From Natronospirales bacterium (GTDB lineage: Bacteria > Pseudomonadota > Gammaproteobacteria > Natronospirales > REEB76): 64,000 bases of DNA. The position numbers and the translations under genes are program-made. The stretch is from positions 36,074 to 100,073 of the forward strand of contig JAKAXB010000003.1 in NCBI GenBank assembly GCA_021816765.1. The letters are read 5' to 3'. Within the stretch, counting starts at the first letter, position 1. Each line of letters opens with the position of its first letter. A model generated the notes under the pieces. It did no database searches. It had not been told where the DNA came from and worked only from the letters and a program-made list of their open reading frames with translations. Below are positions 1-9,503 of this stretch, piece by piece.

Positions 1-616
1 TGAGTAACGGCATCGGTACACTCAGGCGTTCCACCGCCAAGGTATCACTGCCATGATTGTGTATATGCACTGGCGTCACGGCGCGGTGCGGACGCGGCAC
101 AATATCTTCAACGCGCAATTGTGCCAGCGTGCGGCTGGCATAACACATCTCTCCATGGCGTGTGTCGGGTCCGAACCAGGTATCAGAAGGTCGCAATGTC
201 GGCAGTTCTACCAACGGCGTGGAACTATGCCCCACAAACACTTGCACCCAAAGCGGGGTGCTGACGAAGAGCATGATTTCCTCTCCACCGGGAATATATA
301 GCGGCATTTCCGGTCGCACCACCATGGACCGGTCCGCCGACGCCGGAACCAGCCGCAAGGGCTTGCCGGTTTCGCGAAAGCTGAAACGGCAGGCTGCCAT
401 GCCATCTGCGGGTTTCTCGACGGGCAGGGGCATTTCCACCTGCGCCACGGGCCGCATAAGTTCTTCACCGGAACGCCAAGCTATACGCCATTCCTTCTCC
501 AGCCGTTGTGCCCACAGCACCAGGGGGCCCACATACCAGCGCGCCATGGTATTGGCCGCAAGAATATATTCGCCCCACCATGGTTGCAGGGAAGCATGGT
601 CATCAGGTTTCATCAT
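1..616 (-). CDS. Hypothetical protein, possibly DUF432 family (cut by window edge)
   Basis: An open frame of 205 codons runs from an ATG pair at 616 off the left edge, so the C-terminus is missing. Its start lies inside the last 14 bases of mazG, which suggests translational coupling. The N-terminus reads WWGEYILAA, then WYVGPLVLWAQRLEKEW, a pattern I associate with DUF432 proteins; that assignment is from memory and uncertain. There is no signal peptide or membrane segment in the visible part. Codon use is like the neighbours. Function unknown. Confidence 0.6.
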   Translation of the reverse strand, partial: MMKPDDHASLQPWWGEYILAANTMARWYVGPLVLWAQRLEKEWRIAWRSGEELMRPVAQVEMPLPVEKPADGMAACRFSFRETGKPLRLVPASADRSMVVRPEMPLYIPGGEEIMLFVSTPLWVQVFVGHSSTPLVELPTLRPSDTWFGPDTRHGEMCYASRTLAQLRVEDIVPRPHRAVTPVHIHNHGSDTLAVERLSVPMPLL

Positions 617-1388
617 GCTTTATCCGTTCCCAGATGGCATCCATTTCCTCAAGCGTGGCTTCTTCGGGGCGTTTACCGCAGTTTGCCAATTCTGTTTCCA
701 CCCTGGCAAAGCGCCGCTCGAACTTGCGGTTGGTGCCGCGCAAGGCCTGTTCGGGATCCACTTCCAGCTTGCGCGCCAGATTGGCCACTGCGAACAGGAC
801 ATCACCCAATTCATCCACGACGCGTGTATGCGGCGCACCGCACGTGATCTCGGTTTCCAGTTCAGAAATCTCTTCGCGGATCTTGGCCAGTACCGGTGTC
901 ATCTCCGGCCAATCAAAACCCACACGGGCGGCACGTTGCTGCAATTTCACGGCGCGCGTCAATCCCGGCAGCCCGGTGGGCACGCTGCCCAACACATCGT
1001 TATTTCCACTTTTCTGCCTGCGTTCTCCAACCTTACACATCTCCCAATCTTGCTTCTGCTCGTACAAGTCGGCGAATGTGACCTTCCCAAATACATGTGG
1101 GTGACGGGCTAACAACTTGTCGTTGATAACTTGCACCACATCCGCGAATGCAAAAATACCCCGTTCCTCGGCCATGCGTGCATGGAATACCACCTGCAAC
1201 AGCAGGTCACCCAACTTGTCCCGCAACGCTTGCATGTCCTGGCGTTCGATGGCATCCGCCACCTCATAGGCTTCTTCCACCGTGCAGGGGGCAATGCTGT
1301 GGAAATCCTGCTGCCGGTCCCCGGGACAGCCTGTGCGCGCATCCCGCAAAGCCGCCATGATTTCCAACAGGCGCTGCATGTCTTTCAT
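603..1388 (-). CDS. mazG: Nucleoside triphosphate pyrophosphohydrolase MazG
   Basis: Hydrolyses (d)NTPs to the monophosphate and pyrophosphate, a cytosolic pool-cleaning role. The 261-residue product has two MazG folds: the first near residues 10-115, starting RLLEIMAALRDARTGCPGD with the EEAYEV and DKLGDLLLQVVFHARMAEE helices that carry the metal-binding acidic residues; the second near 150-225 with EEISELETEI and DELGDVLFAVANLARK. Length matches the E. coli enzyme (263). The start at 1388 overlaps the stop of the Nudix gene by four bases (ATGA), so the two nucleotide-hydrolase genes are probably cotranscribed. An internal ATG three codons downstream is a possible alternative start. Confidence 0.95.
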   Translation of the reverse strand: MKDMQRLLEIMAALRDARTGCPGDRQQDFHSIAPCTVEEAYEVADAIERQDMQALRDKLGDLLLQVVFHARMAEERGIFAFADVVQVINDKLLARHPHVFGKVTFADLYEQKQDWEMCKVGERRQKSGNNDVLGSVPTGLPGLTRAVKLQQRAARVGFDWPEMTPVLAKIREEISELETEITCGAPHTRVVDELGDVLFAVANLARKLEVDPEQALRGTNRKFERRFARVETELANCGKRPEEATLEEMDAIWERIKHDET

Positions 1389-2017
1389 GCGGCCTCCATG
1401 TGCTCCAGCTTGTTCAGAAAATTGACCAGCATGGCCGCTGTAGCCCCCCAGATAGTGTGGTGATCGTACTCAAATGCGTAATACCCCACATCGCGGCCGA
1501 CCAGTTGGCTTTGTCGTAGCTGGCGGTTGCGCGGATCACTCAGGAAAACCAGCGGCACCTCGAAGACCGCCGCTACTTCCAGCGGGTCCGGATCGAGATG
1601 GAAATCGGGTTTTATCAAGCCCACCACCGGTGTGACCGCATACCCGGTGATGGTCAGGTAACCGTCCAGGAAACCCACCACCTCCACGAAACGTCGTTGC
1701 AGACCAGTTTCTTCCTCGGTTTCCCGCAATGCCGTCTGCACCGGGTCCGAATCCGTCACTTCCCGGCTGCCGCCGGGGAAACTCACCTGACCCGCATGAT
1801 CCTGCAGCCGATCCGTGCGCTGGGTAAGCAAAATGGTCGGGCCTTGAGGGCGTGCCACCACCGGCACCAGAACCGCAGCGGGTTTCCAGGGCGGCTTCGG
1901 CCGCATATCAGGCGGCAGATCGCCCCCTGCGCGTCGCGACGTGAAATTGAGGGGTGGTTGTGAGCCCCTGAGACAGAGGCGGATAAGTGATTCAAAATCT
2001 TCAGAAGATTTTTGCAT
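1385..2017 (-). CDS. Nudix hydrolase, CoA pyrophosphatase type (NudL/YeaB-like)
   Basis: A 210-residue protein whose middle holds LLTQRTDRLQDHAGQVSFPG followed by a full Nudix box (GG-x5-x7-RETEEETGL: glycine, then the REx2EExG core) near residues 95-125. The LLTxR plus HxGQxxFPGG arrangement ahead of the box is the UPF0035 signature that marks CoA pyrophosphatases, which cut CoA and its oxidised forms to 4'-phosphopantetheine and 3',5'-ADP. It overlaps mazG by four bases and lies 38 bases downstream of fumC on the same strand. Substrate is inferred from family only. Confidence 0.85.
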   Translation of the reverse strand: MQKSSEDFESLIRLCLRGSQPPLNFTSRRAGGDLPPDMRPKPPWKPAAVLVPVVARPQGPTILLTQRTDRLQDHAGQVSFPGGSREVTDSDPVQTALRETEEETGLQRRFVEVVGFLDGYLTITGYAVTPVVGLIKPDFHLDPDPLEVAAVFEVPLVFLSDPRNRQLRQSQLVGRDVGYYAFEYDHHTIWGATAAMLVNFLNKLEHMEAA

Positions 2018-2055
2018 ATCAACAAGTTATAAGCTATTTCTCATAAAATATCTCA

Positions 2056-3444
2056 CTACTTCTTGATACCGCCCTGGGTGAGATCCAGCGGATCCAGAAG
2101 CGCCTTCAGGCGCGCTTCGGAAAGCCCGGTCATTTCCTTGGCCACCTCCAGAATGGGGCGTTGCTGTTTATAGGCCTGCTTGGCAATGGCAGCACCTTTC
2201 TCGTAACCGATCACCGGATTCAAAGCCGTCACCAGGATGGGGTTCTTGTCCAGGGTTTCCTTGAGATGGGCTTGGTTGACTACGAAACCCGTGATGGCGT
2301 TGTCCGCCAGAATCCGTGCCGCATTCGCCAGCAGTTCCATGCTTTGCAGCAGGTTATAGGCGATCACCGGGAGCATTACGTTCAATTGGAAATTGCCTGC
2401 CTGGCCCGCCACTGTGATGCTCACGTCATTGCCAATGACATGCGCCGCCACCATGGTCACGGCTTCCGGAATCACCGGGTTCACCTTGCCTGGCATGATG
2501 CTGGAGCCGGGCTGGAGCACCGGCAGGGCGATCTCACCGAGACCCGCCAGCGGGCCGCTGTTCATCCAGCGCAGATCATTGGAAATTTTCATCAGGCTCA
2601 CGGCAACGGTCTTCAGTTGCCCGGAAAGCTCCACTGCCGTGTCCTGGCAGCTCAGGGACTCGAAATAATTTTCACTGGTTCGGAACGGGATTCCGGTGCG
2701 TTTGCCGAGTTCGCCGGCGATACGTTTGCCAAACTCCGGATGCGCATTGATCCCGGTCCCCACCGCCGTGCCGCCCTGTGCCAGCGCTTGCAACCGGGGC
2801 AATACCGCTTCCACGCGGGAAATGCCATGGCGTATCTGGGTTGCCCAACCGGACAGCTCCTGGCTCATGCGTACCGGCATGGCATCCATGAGGTGCGTGC
2901 GACCGGTTTTCACTACCTGATCGCTTTCCCTGGCCTTGGCTTCGATAGTTTCCGCCAAATGGACAAGCGCCGGTAACAGTTTTTCTTTCACTTCCAGTGC
3001 CGCGCTTACATGGATTGCTGTGGGAATGGAATCATTGCTGCTTTGGCCCATATTCACATGGTCATTGGGGTGTACCGGCTGCCTGGCCTTTTCCGTGGCC
3101 AAGTGTGCAATCACCTCATTGGCATTCATGTTGGTGCTGGTACCGGAACCGGTCTGAAACACATCAATGGGGAAATGTCTGTCATGCCCGCCCTCCGCCA
3201 CCTCCAGCGCCGCGGCCTCAATGGCTTGGGCACGCACCCCATCCAGCATTCCCAACCCGTGATTGACGCTGGCGGCAGAAGCCTTGATGAGACCCAGTGC
3301 ACGAATGAAGGCACGGGGTAAAACCAGGCCGCTGATGGGGAAGTTCTGTACAGCACGCTGGGTCTGGGCGCCCCACAATGCATCAGCGGGCACCTTCAGC
3401 TCACCCATGCTGTCGTGTTCCACACGGTAGGGTTTTTCTGACAT
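2056..3444 (-). CDS. fumC: Fumarate hydratase class II
   Basis: Converts fumarate to malate in the TCA cycle, using an oxygen-stable enzyme without an iron-sulfur cluster. The fumarase/aspartase signature GSSIMPGKVNPV is present near residue 310, with the TGSGTSTNMNANEV and MGQSSND substrate-binding segments upstream. I place the start at 3444 (MSEKPYRVEHD), giving 462 residues, because a GGGAGAGG ribosome-binding site sits just upstream; a longer frame opens 27 bases earlier but would swallow that site. It is divergent from purB, another member of the same lyase superfamily. The tree of fumarase versus aspartase favours fumarase from the GELKVPADALWGAQTQRA start. Confidence 0.95.
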   Translation of the reverse strand: MSEKPYRVEHDSMGELKVPADALWGAQTQRAVQNFPISGLVLPRAFIRALGLIKASAASVNHGLGMLDGVRAQAIEAAALEVAEGGHDRHFPIDVFQTGSGTSTNMNANEVIAHLATEKARQPVHPNDHVNMGQSSNDSIPTAIHVSAALEVKEKLLPALVHLAETIEAKARESDQVVKTGRTHLMDAMPVRMSQELSGWATQIRHGISRVEAVLPRLQALAQGGTAVGTGINAHPEFGKRIAGELGKRTGIPFRTSENYFESLSCQDTAVELSGQLKTVAVSLMKISNDLRWMNSGPLAGLGEIALPVLQPGSSIMPGKVNPVIPEAVTMVAAHVIGNDVSITVAGQAGNFQLNVMLPVIAYNLLQSMELLANAARILADNAITGFVVNQAHLKETLDKNPILVTALNPVIGYEKGAAIAKQAYKQQRPILEVAKEMTGLSEARLKALLDPLDLTQGGIKK

Positions 3445-4969
<1,525 letters not shown>

Positions 4970-4972
4970 TGC

Positions 4973-6142
4973 ATGAGCGGCATGACCCTTCTGGGTGGTC
5001 TCACGCCACGTGCGTTCCTGCACCGTCATTGGCAAAAAACACCCTGTCTTATCCGCAAGGCGGTGCCCGGATTCATTCCACAGATTTCACCGAATGAACT
5101 GGCGGGACTGGCCTGTGAAGAGACTGTCGGATCCAGGCTGATAATCAAAATCCGCACGCTGGCTGGTTGGCGGGTACGTCATGGTCCTTTCAAGAAAGAG
5201 GACTTCCGCACTTTACCGGCAAGAAACCAGGCGCTGCTGGTACAGGACACGGACAAGCATCTGCCGACGCTTGCTGGATTCCTGGATAATTTCCGTTTCA
5301 TTCCCAGTTGGCGCATCGATGATCTCATGGTCAGTTATGCCACGGACGGTGGTTCCGTCGGTGCACACGTGGATGCCTACGATGTATTTCTGTTGCAGGC
5401 CCAGGGCCGGCGGCGATGGGCGATCAGCAGCAAACCCCAACGTAAGGCTCATCAGATGCCGGGGTTGGAACTGCAGCAAGTGCGCGCCTTCAAGCCGCAA
5501 CATACCTGGGTGCTGGAACCGGGTGACATGCTGTATCTGCCGCCGGGCGTAGCGCATCATGGAGTGGCCATCGGTAAATGCATGACTTTTTCCATCGGTT
5601 GCCGTGCGCCCACGGACGCGGAAATGCTTGCCGACCCGAGCAGCTTGTTGCTGGAACGCACGCATAATGCACGGCGTTACTCCGATCCTGATCTGGCGCC
5701 GGCCACCAGCGACCCCGGCCTCATTTCGGAAAAACTCCATGCCGCCATCCGCCGCAGGCTGCGCAGCGCCCTGCATCCAAGTGATGCTGAACTGGATGAC
5801 TGGTTTGGACGCTTCATCACCGAGTCGAAATCCTGGCTGTCGCCGATCCCGGCGCGACGGCCGCTTGCGACCGCCCTGCTGCGCCAGAGGCTTGCCTCCG
5901 GCCGAGGGTTGGTGTGCGATCTGGCTATGAACATGGCCTGGTGCCACGCCAAATCGCATACTGTAAAACTATTTGTAAACGGTCATTGCCAGTCGCTCCC
6001 CACTCGGCTGTCGGGATTGGCGCAACTGCTGTGCGGGCATCGCCACTATGCCACCAACAAGCTAAAATTCTATTTGATCCACAAGGAAGCCGTTGAGACT
6101 CTCGCCGACCTATACAACATGGGAATGCTGCACTTCCAATGA
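4973..6142 (+). CDS. roxA: Ribosomal protein uL16 arginine hydroxylase (RoxA/YcfD), JmjC cupin
   Basis: An Fe(II)/2-oxoglutarate oxygenase that in E. coli hydroxylates an arginine of ribosomal protein L16. The 389-residue product has the JmjC/cupin-4 domain with the iron ligands HxD at residues 132-134 (GAHVDAYDVFLLQ) and a downstream histidine in PPGVAHHGVA near 193. The start TPRAFLHRHWQKTPCLIRKA and length fit YcfD (373). The C-terminal half resembles the winged-helix part of the family. It follows purB by three bases and overlaps the decayed GNAT gene by four (ATGA). Confidence 0.93.
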   Translation: MSGMTLLGGLTPRAFLHRHWQKTPCLIRKAVPGFIPQISPNELAGLACEETVGSRLIIKIRTLAGWRVRHGPFKKEDFRTLPARNQALLVQDTDKHLPTLAGFLDNFRFIPSWRIDDLMVSYATDGGSVGAHVDAYDVFLLQAQGRRRWAISSKPQRKAHQMPGLELQQVRAFKPQHTWVLEPGDMLYLPPGVAHHGVAIGKCMTFSIGCRAPTDAEMLADPSSLLLERTHNARRYSDPDLAPATSDPGLISEKLHAAIRRRLRSALHPSDAELDDWFGRFITESKSWLSPIPARRPLATALLRQRLASGRGLVCDLAMNMAWCHAKSHTVKLFVNGHCQSLPTRLSGLAQLLCGHRHYATNKLKFYLIHKEAVETLADLYNMGMLHFQ

Positions 6143-6557
6143 ATGTCCGTCCCTACTCCGTGCGCAAAGCGGACTGGCACTCTGATCGTACAGCGATTCG
6201 TCGCGTACGTCTTGATGTCTTCGTGCATGAGCAGCACGCACCCGAGAAATTCGAGTGGGATGGCCTGGATGAATCTTGCTTGCATGCGCTGGCATCGGAT
6301 GCCGGTGACAGGCCCATCAGAACCGGACGGCTGCTCGACAATGGCCAGATCGGCCGCATGGCGGTGCTGGCTTCCTGGCGCGGCACCGGCGGACGAAGCG
6401 CATGCATATAGTCATGCAGAATGTTCCCTGCACGCCCAAGTGCAGATCACTCCCTATCTATGAGCGCTACGGCTTCGCGACTCAAGGCGGCAAGTCCATG
6501 GATGCCAATATCCCGCATCGTCACATGATACCGGACTTCAGGACCGCGCCGCCGTGA
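6139..6557 (+). pseudogene. GNAT N-acetyltransferase, broken by two frame changes
   Basis: The 5' part from 6139 reads VFVHEQHAPEKFEWDGLDE and reaches MAVLASWRGTG, the start of the acetyl-CoA loop (R/QxxGxG/A). The frame is then lost: coding resumes in the next frame with EAHAYSHAECSLHAQVQITP near 6398-6455, apparently after loss of about ten codons of the helix, and shifts again at about 6455-6460 to give YERYGFATQGGKSMDANIPHR, ending with TGA at 6555-6557. Together the pieces make one ElaA/YjcF-like acetyltransferase of about 150 residues. Two independent lesions argue for a true pseudogene. A read error could explain one of them but hardly a missing loop. Confidence 0.8.
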
Positions 6558-7045
6558 ACAAAAATTCTGTCAGTTACCGTGAGCTGGCCACATCCGCAGA
6601 TAATTGCCGAGCCGCTGCGGCATTGGCTGCAGGCGCACGCAGAACACTTGCCCTATTCACACGGGATATGGAACGGACGATCTATGACACCACCGAGTTT
6701 GCGACGGCGGTACAGCAGCTTGCCCTGCGCAGCCGCTTTTCGCGTATCCGCATCGCAGTCATTGATCCGCTTCCTGCCATCAAAGACGGCCACCGCTTGA
6801 TTGAACTGGGAAGGCGGCTCAGCAGCTTCATCGAGTTTCGCCGACCAGCGGCGGAACATGCCACGCTTGCCGATGCATTCCTGATTGCCGATGAAAGCGG
6901 TCTGCTCTACCGTCCCCTGGCCAGCCATTATGAAGGCTACATGGATACCGACGATCCTCATGCCGCCCGCACGCACCTGCATGCTTTTGAAGTGATATGG
7001 GAACTGGCGGAACCGGAGCCTGAATTCCGCCGCCTCAGCCCGTAG
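6554..7045 (+). CDS. Hypothetical protein, DUF7931-like partner of a GNAT enzyme
   Basis: A 163-residue soluble protein starting at GTG 6554, which overlaps the stop of the decayed GNAT frame (GTGA). Segments RTLALFTRDMERTIYDT, FSRIRIAVIDPLPAIKDGHRL and DAFLIADESGLLYR look like a Rossmann-like or phospholipase-D-like half-domain. I recall similar sequences following or fused to GNAT acetyltransferases (recently named DUF7931), but that name is a low-certainty recollection. It stays open while its partner is broken. No signal peptide or membrane segment. Function unknown. Confidence 0.65.
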   Translation: MNKNSVSYRELATSADNCRAAAALAAGARRTLALFTRDMERTIYDTTEFATAVQQLALRSRFSRIRIAVIDPLPAIKDGHRLIELGRRLSSFIEFRRPAAEHATLADAFLIADESGLLYRPLASHYEGYMDTDDPHAARTHLHAFEVIWELAEPEPEFRRLSP

Positions 7046-7099
7046 CCGTGTCACAGCCTGCCGCCACGGGCCTGAGGAAACCACAGCAATGGTGACACT

Positions 7100-7579
7100 A
7101 TGACCTGGAAACCACACGTTACGGTGGCCGCAATCGCGGAACATGATGGCAGATTCCTGCTGGTGGAAGAGCGGGTCCACGATACACTGGTCATCAACAA
7201 TCCTGCCGGTCACCTGGAAGAGTCGGAGAATTTCATTGACGCCGTGCGCCGCGAAACCCTGGAAGAAACCGGCTGGGAGTTTGAACCCGATGCGGTGACC
7301 GGCATTTATCTGCTTAAAAACCTCAGCCTGGATGCCACGTTTCTGCGCATCGCTTTCTGCGGCCACTGCACCCGGCATCATCCTGACCGGCCGCTGGACC
7401 GGGGTATCATCGGTTCCAGATGGTTAACGCGCGCGGAGCTCGACAGCGCCAGCCTGAGCCTGCGCAGCCCCCTGGTCACACGCTGCATTGATGATTACCT
7501 GGCTGGCCGGAGATTTCCTCTGGACATCCTCACCTGCATCGCTCCGGTCGCCATCCCGTGCCGCGACACCCGCACATGA
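7100..7579 (+). CDS. nudJ: Nudix phosphohydrolase NudJ
   Basis: A 159-residue Nudix protein with MTWKPHVTVAAIAEHDGRFLLVEE at the N-terminus, as in E. coli NudJ (YmfB), and a Nudix box at about residues 37-59 (GHLE, then RRETLEETGWE). E. coli NudJ acts on thiamin pyrophosphate precursors and nucleoside di/triphosphates. The gene sits directly before mnmA and hflD, the same order as in E. coli, which strongly supports the name. It begins 54 bases after the DUF7931-like gene and no terminator is evident between them. Confidence 0.92.
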   Translation: MTWKPHVTVAAIAEHDGRFLLVEERVHDTLVINNPAGHLEESENFIDAVRRETLEETGWEFEPDAVTGIYLLKNLSLDATFLRIAFCGHCTRHHPDRPLDRGIIGSRWLTRAELDSASLSLRSPLVTRCIDDYLAGRRFPLDILTCIAPVAIPCRDTRT

Positions 7580-7607
7580 TATCCGGCGCAACGCGTAAAA
7601 TAATCAT

Positions 7608-8756
7608 ATGAATAATCTCGCCAGAGCCCGGGTGATCGTCGGTCTGTCAGGCGGCGTGGATTCCGCCGTAGCTGCCCTGCTGTTGCAGGAGCAGGGCTAT
7701 ACCGTGGAAGGTTTGTTCATGGACAATTGGGAAGATGATGAAGCAGAGACTTATTGCACGGCGGCACAGGATTTCCTGGATGCACGCCAGATATGCGAAC
7801 AGCTCGACATCCCCCTGCATAAGGTAAATTTCGCTGCCGCATACCGTGAGCGCGTGTTTCAAGATTTTCTCGATGAATACGCTGCGGGCCGCACGCCCAA
7901 CCCCGATGTGCTGTGCAACAATGAAATCAAATTCAAGGCGTTCCTTGACTACGCGCTGCGACTGGGAGCGGATTATATCGCTACCGGGCATTATGCCCGC
8001 ACCCGGCGGATCGGGAATGAAGTGCGGCTTCTGCGCGCCCGTGATGAAAGTAAGGATCAGACATATTTTCTGCATGCCGTTGCACAAACTGCGTTGGCAA
8101 AAACCCTGTTCCCCGTGGGGGAATTGCTCAAAAATGAAGTACGCCGGCGGGCGCGGCAGGCCGGGTTTTCCAATCATGCAAAAAAAGACAGCACCGGCAT
8201 CTGTTTCATCGGCGAACGAAAATTCAGCAATTTCCTCGGCAAATATCTGCCGGCGCAGCCAGGATACATTGAAACGCCGGAAGGGACGCTTGTCGGCACG
8301 CATCGCGGGCTCATGTATTACACCCTTGGTCAGCGGCAGGGACTCGGTATCGGCGGACGGCGCGATGCGGCAGAAACCCCCTGGTATGTAGCCGCCAAGG
8401 ATATCAAACGCAATGTTCTGGTTGTGGTACAGGGCCATGAACATCCTATGTTGATGCAGCAGTCGCTGATCGCCGACAAACTCCATTGGATTTCGACCGC
8501 GCCGTCCGCACCTGGTTTCGACTGCACGGCGAGATGCCGCTACCGTCAGGCGGATCAGCTCTGTCATGTGACGCTCCCGGATGCACACCGCTGTCATGTG
8601 GAATTCCTAACACCACAGCGCGCATTGACACCCGGCCAGTATGTGGTCTTCTACTGCGGCGATGAATGCCTTGGAGGTGGAGTGATCGCCGATGTGGGAG
8701 GAACAATAATGAAAAATGAGGTGATAGCCAGCCTGCCCATATGGAGTGTGGCATGA
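7608..8756 (+). CDS. mnmA: tRNA-specific 2-thiouridylase MnmA
   Basis: Transfers sulfur to C2 of the wobble uridine in tRNA-Lys, -Glu and -Gln, using ATP and persulfide relayed by the Tus proteins. The 382-residue product has the PP-loop [20 protein letters not shown] near residue 12, the first catalytic cysteine in [11 protein letters not shown] near 103, and the second in [10 protein letters not shown] near 200. Length matches E. coli MnmA (368). It lies between nudJ and hflD and overlaps hflD by four bases (ATGA). Confidence 0.97.
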   Translation: MNNLARARVIVGLSGGVDSAVAALLLQEQGYTVEGLFMDNWEDDEAETYCTAAQDFLDARQICEQLDIPLHKVNFAAAYRERVFQDFLDEYAAGRTPNPDVLCNNEIKFKAFLDYALRLGADYIATGHYARTRRIGNEVRLLRARDESKDQTYFLHAVAQTALAKTLFPVGELLKNEVRRRARQAGFSNHAKKDSTGICFIGERKFSNFLGKYLPAQPGYIETPEGTLVGTHRGLMYYTLGQRQGLGIGGRRDAAETPWYVAAKDIKRNVLVVVQGHEHPMLMQQSLIADKLHWISTAPSAPGFDCTARCRYRQADQLCHVTLPDAHRCHVEFLTPQRALTPGQYVVFYCGDECLGGGVIADVGGTIMKNEVIASLPIWSVA

Positions 8757-9388
8757 CCCGGCCGTTGGCGGATCGGGTACTGGCCCTGGCGGGAGTCGTT
8801 CAGGCCGCGACCCTGGTCAATGATGTGGCCACGGCCGGCCATACCGACGAGATGTCCATCCATACCACCATCAGCAGCATCATCAAAACAGAAGCGGCGG
8901 ATGTGCCCGAGGTTTTTGGCGGCTTGCGCGGTCTAGGCTGCGGCTTGCAGACGCTTGCCCGCCTGCTAGGCCAGGAACACCAGCCCGCAGACGTGGCCGT
9001 ACTGCGTTACACCTTGAGCCTGCTGCAATTGCAGGGAAAGGTGATGCGACGCCAGGCACTCAAGGAAGTTCTCGAAGGCGGGATCAGACGGGCACAGGAT
9101 CAAATCCTGCATTTCGGACCCACCCATGCCAACGTTCTGGCTGGGCTGGCGGACACGTACTTGCACAGTGCCGGCGCTGTTCAGCCTCGCATCATGGTCA
9201 CGGGGGATGTGGCGCACCTGCAAAACCAGAGAGTCATCAATCTGGTGCGCAGTTTGCTACTCGGCGGCTTGCGCGCGGCGGTATTGTGGCGCCAGTGCGG
9301 TGGTTCTCGCTGGGCACTGTTGTTCATGCGTGCCAGCCTGCACAAGGAAGCTCAGCGGCTGCTGCGTGAAAGCGGCCGCTATGCCTGA
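8753..9388 (+). CDS. hflD: High frequency lysogenization protein HflD homologue
   Basis: A 211-residue, mostly helical peripheral membrane protein of the DUF489 family. In E. coli HflD affects lambda CII stability and is otherwise of unclear cell role. The conserved run [14 protein letters not shown], then [13 protein letters not shown] and [17 protein letters not shown], aligns with E. coli HflD. I choose the ATG at 8753 (MTRPLADRV), which overlaps the mnmA stop as ATGA; the frame also opens at 8741 with MECG. The conserved mnmA-hflD order supports the assignment. Confidence 0.93.
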   Translation: MTRPLADRVLALAGVVQAATLVNDVATAGHTDEMSIHTTISSIIKTEAADVPEVFGGLRGLGCGLQTLARLLGQEHQPADVAVLRYTLSLLQLQGKVMRRQALKEVLEGGIRRAQDQILHFGPTHANVLAGLADTYLHSAGAVQPRIMVTGDVAHLQNQRVINLVRSLLLGGLRAAVLWRQCGGSRWALLFMRASLHKEAQRLLRESGRYA

Positions 9389-9389
9389 A

Positions 9390-9419
9390 CTGCCACGGCT
9401 GCAGCGCTTCCCTTATAAT
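9390..9419 (+). promoter_or_regulatory. Candidate promoter for acnA
   Basis: A perfect TATAAT lies at 9414-9419, about 85 bases before the acnA start. A weak -35 match CTGCCA is at 9390-9395, with an 18-base spacer. It is immediately downstream of the hflD stop. Only the -10 is convincing. Confidence 0.4.
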
Positions 9420-9503
9420 AGTTGCACGAGATATCAGATCTGTACCTCAAGCGCCGCCACCTGACGACGGACGAGTATATTTCCCTTCCCTTCCGGAGAT
9501 GCC

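Noticed and set aside
162..1112. Long plus-strand frame opposite mazG
   Set aside because: It is the complement of mazG and its neighbour; composition is arginine/histidine-rich and without domain features.
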